Shown piece by piece: positions 20,764 through 31,639 of a stretch of DNA of 64,000 nt. Origin of the DNA: Alentia gelatinosa (taxonomy: Eukaryota; Annelida; Polychaeta; Phyllodocida; Polynoidae); contig OX465583.1 in the NCBI GenBank assembly GCA_950022655.1, positions 63,454,306 to 63,518,305 of the forward strand, in the 5' to 3' direction. Each line of letters starts with the position of its first letter. Position 1 is the first letter of the stretch. Below the pieces are notes generated by a model, which ran no database searches, was not told the DNA's origin, and saw nothing but the letters and a program-made list of their open reading frames with translations. Position numbers and translations under genes: made by a program.

Positions 20764-21345
20764 GAGAACAGGGTCCATGATTTCTGTTTTATCCGAAACG
20801 ATACCCGATTTCAGGGATTTCTCTGAATTCTGACATCCCTGCTGTTATGATCGTTTGACTGCAACACCATGACATTGAAGCGGTCGCAATCAAAGTTTAA
20901 AACGATACTCGTTCTGTCAAATACTTTACAAATTACAGTAAAGTTTACTGTCTGATTCTCGTGGGGCAAATCACTGTATTATCGTCCATGCTTGAGACAT
21001 AATTCCAGTTCCCTGATGCTACATCGATACCATTGAATAAAGACGTAGCCTACCAATCATATTGCAATTATTATGTGGATAGACAGAGTATCTTGTAAAA
21101 ACCAATGCGACAAGTGTATCGGAATACTTACACTTAAACAGTCACGACGCAAGTCGTGGATCAACACGTGTTGTAGTAGACAACATAACACTCTTCAAAC
21201 AGATGTCTTGGTCCCAGACGCTTGTTTCCCAGGTATCCGCTCGGAGGTACATTATTGGTTCCCCGGGTATCCGCTAGAGGGCACAGTAGTGGTTCACACT
21301 GCACCGCTAGAGTAACCTATGAAAAACTCGCGGGAAACTCGTCGC

Positions 21346-21445
21346 CACTCTCCTAGCAGATCTTTCGCGGCGCTGGCGCTTACTTATAGTGAAGTTATAC
21401 AAGCGGCCGCAGGAAGTAGAGCGTAGAATATCTGCTAGGAGAGTG
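21346..21445. repeat. Perfect 16-bp inverted repeat
   Basis: CACTCTCCTAGCAGAT (21346-21361) and its exact complement (21430-21445) enclose a GC-rich 68-bp segment. It sits just upstream of the helicase fragment. Confidence 0.6.
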
Positions 21446-21481
21446 CCGTGAAACTAGCAGACGACATTTGAAACCCATCTA

Positions 21482-21820
21482 GGTAGCGCTCTTGCGGAGT
21501 ATTATGTTGACTTTTCATTGAAACCAGAGCAGATACAGGCAATTAGGTCGATTTATGAAGGAAAGGATACCGTCTGCCTTTTGAGAACTGGATTTTGAAA
21601 ATCAATTACATATCAACTAATTCCTTTTGTAATCGGACAGAAATGGAAGACCTCCCAGTCTACAAGTCTAGACTCTAGTCATCGTCAAGTACTGAAATTA
21701 GCTTCATTAGGTATTAGAGCCTGCTACTTGGAGCACCCTACTTGGACATGTATTATAAAAACGGCGAAACATTTGAATTCATGCGCTCTTCTCCTGGGGA
21801 TCCTGAAGGCGATGGTCATG
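21482..21820 (+). pseudogene. RecQ-type DEAH helicase fragment, dead
   Basis: In one frame the DNA reads ALAEYYVDFSLKPEQIQAIR (21488 onward), then SIYEGKDTVCLLRTGF, stop (TGA 21595-21597), KSITYQLIPFVIGQKWK. KPEQ is the Q-motif region, and TGF*KS is the Walker A box TGFGKS with the Gly codon turned to TGA. Downstream, KLASLGIRACYLE resembles the LxSxGIxAxYL block of RecQ-family helicases, reached after a deletion of the DEAD/DEAH-side sequence expected in between. No start, no intact ATP-binding loop and no C-terminal helicase lobe. Amplified RecQ-like open frames are common in invertebrate genomes; whether this came from a transposon or a gene copy is unknown. Confidence 0.75.
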
Positions 21821-23213
21821 GTAAGAAATATATATTTTACATCTAATAATATCTGGGCTGAGACCCTCCGACTGTACCAGATCTATGTTTCAAAATGAAC
21901 GTCAATAGGCGTTTTGGTGTGTCCGGTCTTTTTCATATTTGGCACCATAATAGGTTATATGTTACCCAAACTGCATTTAAAGTGTCATTGATTAATTCCT
22001 GTGGGAAGTTCTGTTACGCCCTTTGACGAATAAATTTGAACGTCAAACGTGTTGACCCGGCAGCGGGTATCAGACGATTCGCACTGGGAGCCCTTGATTC
22101 TATTGGGAATTTTCCCGAACTAGTGCGGTAGACTCTCTTGCGAACAGTGACAAAACAGCGGCAGTAACAAGGGAATGTCTGGTAGTAATACTTTTAAAAT
22201 ATAGGTTATATTTTCCCCTAAATCATGTTAAAGTTTCAGGGCTTTGTGATTGTTAATTATAGTTTGTATATGCTTTAGAAATTGTTTTGATTTTGTATAC
22301 CCCAGTCTGGAATATATGTGTTAAACTTAATTCACTTTTCATTTTAAATTTAACAGAGATGTATTTTAATAATGATCATGACATCCTATTGTTTTCCTCC
22401 ATGCTAAACATATATATACATTGTATGAAGACTCGATTCGTTGGAGTAGCCTACCGGTTGCCGTAATTCTGCTTTGGGTTTGGTTTGGGGAAAAAAAGGA
22501 TATTTAAAACCAAGTTGAACCATCCAAGGAGTGTAAACTCTACCTTATTGTTGTTGAACAGTAAAGCTGACGAATCTACCACCCAGTTATATATGTTGTG
22601 AACTCTATCCCCCTAGAACTAAATAAATACTAAAAGTTTCTTCCTTGAATATTATCAAGAAACGTCACGAAATTTCATATGATTGTTTATATGGCGTGAG
22701 TTGTCTTTGCGGAATGATATCACGAAGCGAAGCTGAGTGATATCTGTAGCAGAAGACGTGAAAAGGGCCGAGATTAACACATAATGACACTGACACAGTG
22801 ACAGGTTGACACTGAAGTATATTTACATGCATCTTTCATTAGACTATAAGGGTTCTTCCCATATATATCTTTTGTTAAGTTTCATCAGAAAGAAGTGGTA
22901 TTTAGATTGAATGTTAGAGCTTCTGATTTGTGCCTAAAACCCATAACACACTGTACAATTTCGGAATATGAATTTTCCTTTCTCAGCGAAAAAAACGTAT
23001 AGAGTGCCTAAAACAAGGCTAAACCCAAGTTTGTTTACATATTGCGAATGGAGTAGCTCCCACTAGAGTCAACTCTAAACCATGGATATGAGAAAACAAG
23101 CAATAATGTTGGTAATTCCAAGTGCCTGCGAGTAAGAGTAGTCTGCTGATAAATGACTTACAAAGTTTTGTACTAATATAGTCCGCTTTTAATGAGTAAT
23201 TACATACATTCAA
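21821..23213. other. Intergenic DNA without recognised gene
   Basis: Unique-looking AT-rich DNA apart from the 29-bp repeat at 22458. No convincing exon or element ends. Confidence 0.45.
22458..22486 (+). repeat. 29-bp exact repeat, copy 2
   Basis: Identical to 12092-12120, in the same orientation, 10.4 kb away in intergenic DNA. Confidence 0.6.
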
Positions 23214-24681
23214 ACCACAACGGTGATTAGACCTCGTGACCCTTTTCCGCCGTGACCCAGAGTCACCATGACCCTACTTCCTGGTCGTGGTGACCCAGTG
23301 TCATGGTCGTGGTGACCCTGTGTCCTGGTCGTGGTGACCCAGGACTGGTCATGGTGACCCTTCTTCATTTTAGTCAGGATAAATAGATCTATCATGAGTA
23401 ATTATTTATTTTTTGGGGTTCATTTCCCAATTTGTTGGTCATTGATGCAACAGACAAGTAAACGACGACCATTAACCCACAGTGTCAATATGGAAGGCTA
23501 AGCTGATTCCTCTACGCAATGGACGCTGTATAAAATCATTTCCCTTCGTCAAATAGCGGATTAACAACAGAAATGGAGCCCAGCACGTTCAAGATAAGGC
23601 TTGTGCGGCCGTTGACGCCACGCTTTTTTTTGTGTAAATATCCATTTTCTCCCGTTATTTAGCGTCTATATGAATAAACAAGACACTGGCAGAATCGTGA
23701 AGACTTGTAGAATATTCCCAGGGCGATGATTAATGATGTCAACGCATTTTGTATGGGTATGACACCAGCAAAGTTATAACTCTGCAGAACCGCAACTCCG
23801 CAGCCTGGCGTTGTCAATATAAACCACTGTCACACTTATTTTTCGATCGATGTCTTAACTTGGTATACTGTCCATAGACGTTGATATGCTGACCCGCGAA
23901 AAAGCGGGGCGTCTGTCGGTCAGTAGCTGAAAACGGAGGCGTGCTGGCTTGCAAGCGGGGCGTCCAGAGACCCTACGCACCCAGTCAGGTCTTCCCGGCA
24001 ATCAAAGGCTCACACGGCCACTATTCTCCGATCCGGCCAGGAAGTAGGTGGCGCTACAAACTCCCTGGGCGGCCATTTTGGAGAATCCCCCACGCAATGA
24101 TAAGCCTATGGAACGTTCGGACGTCCATTTATGATACTATTTAATATGTGAGGATGTTTTCAATACTTCTGAAGATTTCTCTTGGTCACAATTACACTTC
24201 CCTGGCAATTTCAGACCAAATGATTATGTTTTCTTCCAGTTTAGACTAAAAAGGCGATGTCAACAAATCGTCGAAACAACCGATTTTCTTCGAGTAGGCA
24301 CATATAAATTATGTCTGAATAATGTAAATAATCCCATTTTAACTATTACATGTACAGAATGCATAGGAGAAGATAAATTAATACAGTTTTTCGCCATTTT
24401 AGACTCTGACAGCGCTTTGTATTCACCAGGCAAGATGGCGGATCGATCCATTGTCAGGTGAATTTGCATATTTTGGAGGGTTTTTTGAACCGGAAGTATC
24501 CAGCCGGATCGGAGAATATAGCACCTCGGGTACTCCTGTTACGTGCCCAGCGTCCGCGGCCTGTCTTCCCGGCGATCAAAGGGTCACGGCGACTAGCACC
24601 TCGGGTCAGGACGACCACAATTTTGCGCGAAAAGCCGGGTCATGGCGGAAAAGGGTCAGGACGACCATTAACCCCACAACC
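23214..24681. mobile_element. Possible 1.5-kb element with degenerate inverted ends
   Basis: The left end holds TGACCCTTTTCCGCCGTGACCC. The right end holds its near-complement GGGTCATGGCGGAAAAGGGT, with inverted similarity over about 45 bases. The inside contains a direct repeat (23991-24013 and 24565-24587, CTTCCCGGCRATCAAAGG) and an inverted pair (ATTCTCCGATCCGG at about 24022, CCGGATCGGAGAAT at about 24504). No transposase frame. Confidence 0.45.
23283..23360 (+). repeat. Minisatellite, about 22-bp unit
   Basis: GGTCGTGGTGACCC repeats four times with 20-22 bp spacing (GGTCATGG in the last), with degenerate extra units to the left. Confidence 0.7.
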
Positions 24682-26280
24682 AACTCCCTGAGCTCAGCTG
24701 TCAGAAGCAAAACCTCAGAAGCATTGATAAACTCCAGTGAAAAAGTGCTTCCCCTTAATAAGAAAACACAAACTAAGGTTCCTCATATCAATTTTCGAAA
24801 TCAATATACTTAACTTGACAAATGTGTAAAGTTTTATTGAATTAGTCTAAACAGTGACACAGATCATTTAAATAATGACATTCTATATTTCCTTCGGAGG
24901 GCTAAACTTGAGCTGTCAAAACAACAACATACCACATTCTCGGGAGCGGAACGTTTAGTTTCTTTCACGGCCGCTAGGGGCAAAGGGTATTGCCAGTTTT
25001 GATCACCCTAGCTTTCTGTTATTATCGCTCGATCGACAAAACGTAAATCGATGTTTGAACTCACTGTACATGATTAATATACACAATTAAAGATATTTTG
25101 ATGTGTTTCTAATAAGATTTATCAATAAACATTGTGGGATACAAGTTTGAATGTTTGAATCTGCACATTTTTGTACTTTTGAGCAAGTTTTTATTTTGAC
25201 ATTTGTAGCAGCCTGGCATCGGCAATTTCGGCAGTTTGCTGGGGAAAACACCAAATAAAACAATCTTTGCAAAACGAATTGATAAAAAAAAACCCACCAA
25301 ACATCTTCTCCTATTCTCCACCTCTATACCATTTTTTGTTTGGTGTTCCTAAGTTGGATATTTACTGAGATATTACAAGAGATTTACAGTGGATTTAACA
25401 TTGGTTGTTATGGAGTGAAAAGTTGTTTAACCCTTCGTGAGTGTGGGAGTGCACTGCACCGCTTTCGGGAAAATAAACTGCAGAGTGAGACAATCGAGCA
25501 ACGCAGTGTATCTTAGTGACGTAGGTTCCGCTCCAGAGAATAGGTCAATGTTTACATCATGAATATGCTAATAGAAGGAGAAGGATCCTTCCCACAATGC
25601 AACTGACTGACCTAAATTGAAAATCAGACCATTTTGGTTGGGAAAAACGTGAAGAACTCCAAAGGTATCCAGTGGAAAATGGTTGAAAACCATCTTTAAA
25701 AATGTATGTCATGCACCATTTCCTATGGTATTTTGAAGCAAAGCACCAAATACACACAATATTCATATTGATAGATTAAGTAGTGATGATATTTATAGGA
25801 AAACCAGATATGTTTTAGTTATATGTTAAACACAAGAAGAGGCTGACTGAACTGGATGACAGTCATTGAGTCAGCAGCAGGTGACACTATTTTCTCATCT
25901 GTTATAGAGATGTGCATTACCAATGGTCTATTGAATAGTATATGGCTTGGCTGACTCTTATGATAATAGACTGTTTTGATATGTAGGCCTATTATGGACT
26001 CCATAAAACATCTATATTGTCTATTTTTGAATTCATAAAGATACATCGTATAATCAAAGATACCACAAAGTATCTGATACTCGATCATTATTGATTACTG
26101 AGGGTGTGTCATAGGTTGAGGGTGAAATTGAGGCTGAAACAATAAAATTTCCTAATTCCCAGAGACATATAGATATGTAAATATGGGCATGTTATCTTTG
26201 AATTCCTTTTTTAAAGGCTAATATATCATGTTTAATTCGCTATAGTTTATATTGAAGAGACACTTTAACTTTTGTGATTC
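24682..26280. other. Intergenic DNA without recognised gene
   Basis: AT-rich and unique-looking. The only structure noted is a short inverted pair, TTCTCGGGAGCGGAACGT near 24938 and its near-complement around 25524-25543. The right end is the satellite edge. Confidence 0.5.
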
Positions 26281-26483
26281 TGACTGCCGACCCAACCCAA
26301 ACAGACACAAAATGTGCCGTAACTTTTAAAAAATCTAGTGTACTTAGAACCCCAATTCCAACTCTCCAATGTAGGTACATACCTGGAATCGACTGACAAA
26401 TACTTTATTAAGTCCTAGGGGCATGGGAATGAATTGAAAATAATTTTTTCCCAAGACTGACTGCCTGGAAATCAGGGAAATTT
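26281..26483 (+). repeat. Uninterrupted satellite monomer (empty site)
   Basis: About 203 bp from TGACTGCCGACCC to AATCAGGGAAATTT. Where other A halves have about 0.8 kb of inserted sequence, this one reads ACATACCTGGAATCGACTGA directly. It is the unfilled form of the monomer at the outer array edge. Confidence 0.8.
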
Positions 26484-27781
26484 GTCCGCCGGCCCCAACT
26501 ATTCTAAGACAAAATGTGCCGTAACTTAAAAAAAAATCTATTGCACTTAGGACCCTAATTCCAACTGTCCCATGTAGCTATGAACGACATGTTTTTGCTC
26601 TGAGTGTGCTATAGTCGCGACATTTTAGAGGGTCGGACAATTATCGCCACTCTATGACACGTAGGGCGGTGTGAGGTGTGCTATAGTCATGACAGTCGGT
26701 GGCTAATGGAGCGGAAAATGATGCCCAAAGTATCATAGGTCTAAGACACCTATGGACTTTGGAAGGGTGCAGCCGATTTTCTTCACATTTGGTACGATTA
26801 TAGGTCATATGTATGCCTAACTCGTGTGGAAATCTTCTATATACGCACAGTGAGGTTTTATAGAACCTAAGACAGTTCTATACTTGAGACACTTTTAGCG
26901 GCGATCGTCCGTGGCGCACTACGACACCGTCTATAGGACGCCGGCCATTTTTGTTGTCTAAAAAGGTCGCAGATCGGCTGTGCGATCGTAGGCCTGCGAC
27001 ACTCACAAATGTCGTGACTAAAAAACAGGGCCCTGAAATCCACTGACAAATACTTTATTAAGGCCTAGGGGCATGGGAACAATTTAAGAATCTGGGGGGT
27101 GTTTTTCAGTTGAGACGATCTTAAGTTGAGACCGTTTCAGAGCCAAAGTGTTTTTCAGTTGAGACGATCTTAGGGGATCTCAAGTTGAGACTAAGATAAG
27201 ACCGTTTAGGGTGCTTTGGGTGTTTTTCAGTTGAGACGATCACAGGGATCTCAAGTGAAAGGATCTCAACTTCGGTCTCAACTTGAGACCAGTTGATACT
27301 TGTCTTAACTTTCTCATCCGGTGCCAAAACTTATCAAATTTAAAAGATATTTAGAGCCAAGTGTATTAATAACCTGGCAAACCTATATTACAATTTTCAT
27401 AATTTTATTGTGGCTATTATGACCAAGAGAAACAATTGATAAGCAACATAAAAATGGAGGCACTGCACCACTCAGCTAGTTTGTGCTGAATCTACTGTAA
27501 CGCTGAAAGTCGGTCTCAACTGGAGATCGGTCTCAACTTGAGATCAGTCTCAACTTGATATCACTCTAGATACAGATGGCTAGGGATCTCAACTTAAGAT
27601 CGTTTCAGCTGAGATCCCCTGTGTGGACTTGAGACAACCTCTGAAAAACACTTGCCGCCATTGATCTCAAATTCGGTCTCAGGATCTCTGATCAATCTTA
27701 GTGGATCTCAGTTTGAGATTGTCTCGACTGAAAAACAGCCCCCTGGATTTTCTGGATTTTTTCCTGGAAAATCAGGGAATT
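26484..27781 (+). repeat. Array edge, B half with MITE
   Basis: B half running from GTCCGCCGGCCCC to the next TTGACTGCC. It retains the intact right end of the foldback element (GTCGTGACTAAAAAACAGGG, ending at 27032) and is split by the 647-bp MITE at 27096-27742. Confidence 0.85.
27096..27742. mobile_element. 647-bp MITE with CTGG target duplication
   Basis: Ends GGGGTGTTTTTCAGTTGAGA and TCGACTGAAAAACAGCCCC. It is flanked by CTGG at 27092-27095 and 27743-27746; the uninserted site AATCTGGATTTT is present in every other unit. The inside is dense with GTCTCAACTTGAGAC-type palindromes. A 3-bp CTG duplication with one unpaired base is equally possible. No coding frame. Confidence 0.88.
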
Positions 27782-29433
27782 TTGACTGCCGACCCAACCC
27801 AAACTGACACAAAATATGCCGTAACTTTAAAAAAATCTAGTTACCTTAGAACCCTAATTCCAACTGTCCCATGTAGGTACATACCTTGGCCCTGTTTTTT
27901 AGTCACGACCATCGTTATGGGCAACATGTTTTTGCTGTCAGTGTACTATAGCCGCGATATTTTAGGGGGTCGGATAATTATCGCCGCTCTAATAGACTTA
28001 GGGTGGTCTGAGGTGTGCTATAGTGACGACACTTTTAGGGTCACATGGTTCAAAATGGCTTACAAAGTGTCTTAGACCTAAGACATCTATGGATATGTCG
28101 TACAGACGCGCAACTTCACTTCCTGTTGGAATTAAGCAATGAAATTTCTACACGAGTAAAGGATACAAATAACCTATAAGCGTACCAAATATGAAGAAAA
28201 TCATCCAAACTGTCCCGAAGTTATCGGCATTTGAATTACGCCATAGCAAATGCTGCTCTGGTGGCCTTTGTAGCTTTACCCTCACGTGATGTAATTTGCT
28301 TCACACTGCCAGCAGATATTCCGTGCTCGACACCGCGAAAGATCTGCTCGCAGAGTGCATGTACAATATCAAATCGATATCCCGATGTATCAAATTAAAA
28401 CGCCGATAACTTCGGGACGGTACCGCAGATCTTCTTCATATTTGGTACGATTATAGGTTCTATGTATCCCTTACTCGTGTTTAAATTTCATCACTTCATT
28501 CCGTCGTGAAGTGGAAACATCCTCTATATACGCACAGTGAGTAAGACATTTACTGTCTAAGTATAACACTTTTAGCGGCGATGTCCCATGGCGCACTACG
28601 ACACCGTCTATAGCACACCGGCCATCTTGTGTCGTCCAAAATGTCGTGATATCGTTGATAGATCGTGGGGCTGACTGGACCCACAACCAACTCTGACTGA
28701 CAAATACTTTATTAAGTCCTAGGGGCATGGGAATGAATTGAAAATAATTTTTTCCCAAGACTGACTGCCTGGAAATCAGGGAAATTTGTCCGCCGGCCCC
28801 AACTATTCTAAGACAAAATGTGCCGTAACTTTAAAAAAATCTATTGCACTTAGGACCCTAATTCCAACTGTCCCATGTAGCTATGAACGACATGTTTTTG
28901 CTCTGAGTGTGCTATAGTCGCGACATTTTAGAGGGTCGGACAATTATAGCCACTCTATGACACGTAGGGCGGTGTGAGGTGTGCTATAGTCATGACAGTC
29001 GGTGGCTAATGGAGCGGAAAATGATGCCCAAAGTATCATAGGTCTAAGACACCTATGGACTTTGGAAGGGTGCAGCCGATTTTCTTCACATTTGGTACGA
29101 TTATAGGTCATATGTATGCCTTACTCGTGTGGAAATCTTCTATATACGCACAGTGAGGTTTTATAGAACCTAAGACAGTTCTATACTTGAGACACTTTTA
29201 GCGGCGATCGTCCGTGGCGCACTACGACACCGTCTATAGGACGCCGGCCATTTTTGTTGTCTAAAAAGGTCGTAGATCGGCTGTGCGATCGTAGGCCTGC
29301 GACACTCACAAATGTCGTGACTAAAAAACAGGGCCCTGAAATCCACTGACAAATACTTTTTTAAGGCCTAGGGGCATGGGAACAATTTAAGAATCTGGAT
29401 TTTCTGGATTTTTTCCTGGAAAATCAGGGAATT
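27782..29433 (+). repeat. Satellite unit 1 (1652 bp)
   Basis: A complete A+B unit without retrotransposon insertions: A to about 28784, B after it. A carries the left foldback terminus at about 27892 and the long inverted core at about 28151-28490. Confidence 0.9.
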
Positions 29434-29730
29434 TTGACTGCCGACCCAACCCAAACTGACACAAAATATGCCGTAACTTTAAAAAAATCTAGTTACCTTA
29501 GAACCCTAATTCCAACTGTCCCATGTAGGTACATACCTGGGCCCTGTTTTTTAGTCACGACCATCGGTATGGGCGACATGTTTTTGCTGTCAGTGTACTA
29601 TAGCCGCGATAGTTTAGGGGGTCGGGTAATTATCGCCGCTATAATAGACTTAGGGTGGTCTGAGGTGTGCTATAGTGACGACACTTTTAGGGTCACATGG
29701 TTCAAAATGGCTTACAAAGTGTCTTAGACC

Positions 29731-30541
29731 TGTAGGGACCCGTGCAAGTCGACTATGACTTTGGCACGTCTACTACGCCTTTCTAAGTATAGCCGCGGCC
29801 GGGACAGCCGAGCAAGCTGTGGGACAGGTTGATAAAACTTGTTTTCCCACGGTTTTGAAGTGGCTATCCGCTGCTGGCTATTATAGACACCGTGTTGGGA
29901 CCAGTCTAGACTGGTTTCTCAGCTGTCAGGTTGAGAACCAGCAGTGAGGATTGATCCTGAGGAGTTAGACAGGGAACTAACGGAAACCACTGGTTTGCTG
30001 GTGACCAGGCTGACTAAGAATACCCCTTTGGAGAATCAGCGGGATTCTTGCACATGCTCAGTGGGGACATGGGCTGTATATAAGCAGCCTGCTGTGGCTT
30101 ACTGAGACACACTGGGGTGTGGAGAGACTATGTGCGGTCTCTCTGCAGGGCTCTGTCTCTGTGCTCCACCGACGGGAGCTAGTTCTCAGGACTAGCTGTT
30201 GACCGGTTCTGGTCCCCTAGGGGGTGGAGTCAGAGTATCTTGGTTCTCTAGGAGGAGAGGGTCGGACCCGTGTGTCCCTTTTCCGGATAGAGTTCTGGGA
30301 TCCCGAGAGATGCGATCAGGGTTGTGTCCACCGACCAGAGAGGTTTTTCGTTGTGTTCCTGCTCTGTGAAGGTGTTTGACCTCCCTGTGATCCTCGAGGG
30401 CAGAGCCACGGTGCTGGGTGGTTGTGGTAAAACACAGCTGCGGGTTAGCGGGTGGGACCAGCACCGAGATGGCATCTTGGACCAAATACTGTAGTGGTGC
30501 TCGGGAGGAGCTTCGGCTGGACCCGTCACCCAACCATTACA
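29731..30541. mobile_element. Solo LTR, copy 1 (811 bp)
   Basis: Begins TGTAGGGACCCGTG and ends CAACCATTACA (TG...CA), flanked by GACC at 29727-29730 and 30542-30545. The uninserted site TTAGACCTAAGAC occurs in other units. TATATAAG at 30077-30084 fits a promoter, followed by a GC-rich leader-like stretch. No internal coding region, so recombination between two LTRs left one behind. Superfamily not determined. Confidence 0.85.
30077..30084 (+). promoter_or_regulatory. TATA box in solo LTR
   Basis: TATATAAG preceded by a GC-rich stretch, with a purine/pyrimidine start-like region about 30 bases on (CTGAGACACACTGG). Fits an LTR promoter on the + strand. Confidence 0.5.
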
Positions 30542-30646
30542 GACCTAAGACATCTATGGATATGTCGTACAGATGCGCAACTTCACTTCCTGTTGGAATT
30601 AAGCAATGAAATTTCTACACGAGTAAGGGATACATATAACCTATAA

Positions 30647-30679
30647 GCGTACCAAATATGAAGAAAATATTTGGTACGC
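30647..30679. repeat. Hairpin at LINE 5' junction
   Basis: GCGTACCAAATAT, a 7-base loop GAAGAAA, then the perfect complement ATATTTGGTACGC. The left arm belongs to the satellite, the right arm to the inserted DNA. Same at 39061, 51110, 57584 and 62401. Confidence 0.8.
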
Positions 30680-30754
30680 GTTAAGTGAACATTGAACTGT
30701 GATCCAGAACTTGATCGGGTAACTGTATGATGCGTTAGGTCTGATTCTATGCTT

Positions 30755-31043
30755 GCTAGTTCCATACCGGGCTAGTAAGGGAAAGCTAGATAAAGCTAGA
30801 CTTTATAATGGGAGAAGATTCATATATAACTCTGTATATAACTTTATCGCACTGTTTATCTTAATCTTGGTAGACTGCCAAACGTCATTGTAAATTCTCG
30901 AACATTACTATGCTAGTTCCATACTGGGCCAGCATTTCATTGGCCTAATGTCGTTTAAAACGAGAACTGTTGGATGTTACCATGTCTGCAAATATCAAGG
31001 TTTTTTTCGGAGAATACTAACGAGCTAGTTACATACTGGGCTA
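30755..31043 (+). repeat. Three structured repeats in LINE 5' region
   Basis: GCTAGTTCCATACCGGGCTA at 30755, GCTAGTTCCATACTGGGCCA at about 30912, and GCTAGTTACATACTGGGCTA at about 31024. Each can pair CTAG with CTAG. Reminiscent of 5' UTR promoter repeats of LINEs. Present in all five copies. Confidence 0.6.
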
Positions 31044-31438
31044 GTAGAGCTGTGCATTAGTGTATTGAGCATGTTAGAAAAAGATATATGGTATGTATTT
31101 GGGGCTCAGGTCTTATTCTTTGCAGTGAATGGAAATGAAACTTCTAAAAAACGTATTTACCTTTGTTTTCTTGAGTTTCTCCCGCTCGAAAGTGGCTATG
31201 GAATGGGAACCAATGGAAAAGAACACTGATCCCGGGCAACGACTCGAAAAGGACTATGTCAAGAAAAGGTGGTAGCAATAGACTGAAACCCCGGCCTGAG
31301 AATTGGTATTTAAGGACCTAAAAAACTGTAAGTAGCGGTTTCACTTGCTTATTCCCTCAAGGCACAAGAACGAGAAATGATAAACAGAGAGAGACGCGTA
31401 TCACAGGTTATTAATACAACATAAAACAAGGGTAGTCA

Positions 31439-31639
31439 ATGGCACTGCGTAGCATGTGTCGGCTATCTTCGATGTCCCCTAGCCTTAGAGCTCGCGGGCA
31501 TATTTCATGTGTATATTGTGTCGTAATGTTGTTGCCGTTATGTTATGTTGTATATGTTTTGTACCATATTGGATGCATATGGGCTGCAGCTTTGATGTAC
31601 TTCTCTGGATATAACTATTTGTTGATTACACTGTATTAA
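31439..31639 (+). pseudogene. Small hydrophobic reading frame upstream of LINE endonuclease
   Basis: 66 residues. After MALRSMCRLSSMSPSLRARG it has one long hydrophobic stretch (CVVMLLPLCYVVYVLYHIG). Its stop overlaps the next start as TAATG (31637-31641). Not recognised as a LINE ORF1; it could be a remnant or chance frame, kept open in all five copies because they are recent duplicates. Confidence 0.35.

Noticed and set aside
26867..27049. Repeated 60-residue frame on the - strand (MSVDFRAL...)
   Set aside because: Lies over the foldback right arm in B halves; same argument as the other satellite frames.
27782..28075. Conserved 97-residue frame (MTADPTQTDTKY...) in every A half, + strand
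   Set aside because: It recurs only because the satellite copies are nearly identical. It spans the satellite backbone and transposon end, uses a TTG start, and shows no protein-like motif.
28471..28758. Repeated 95-residue frame on the - strand (MGKNYFQF...)
   Set aside because: A chance frame in the right part of A; conservation follows the DNA repeat, not codons.
30192..30533. Overlapping 93-113 residue frames on the - strand
   Set aside because: They lie inside the solo LTR, which is GC-rich and so has few stops. No recognisable protein.
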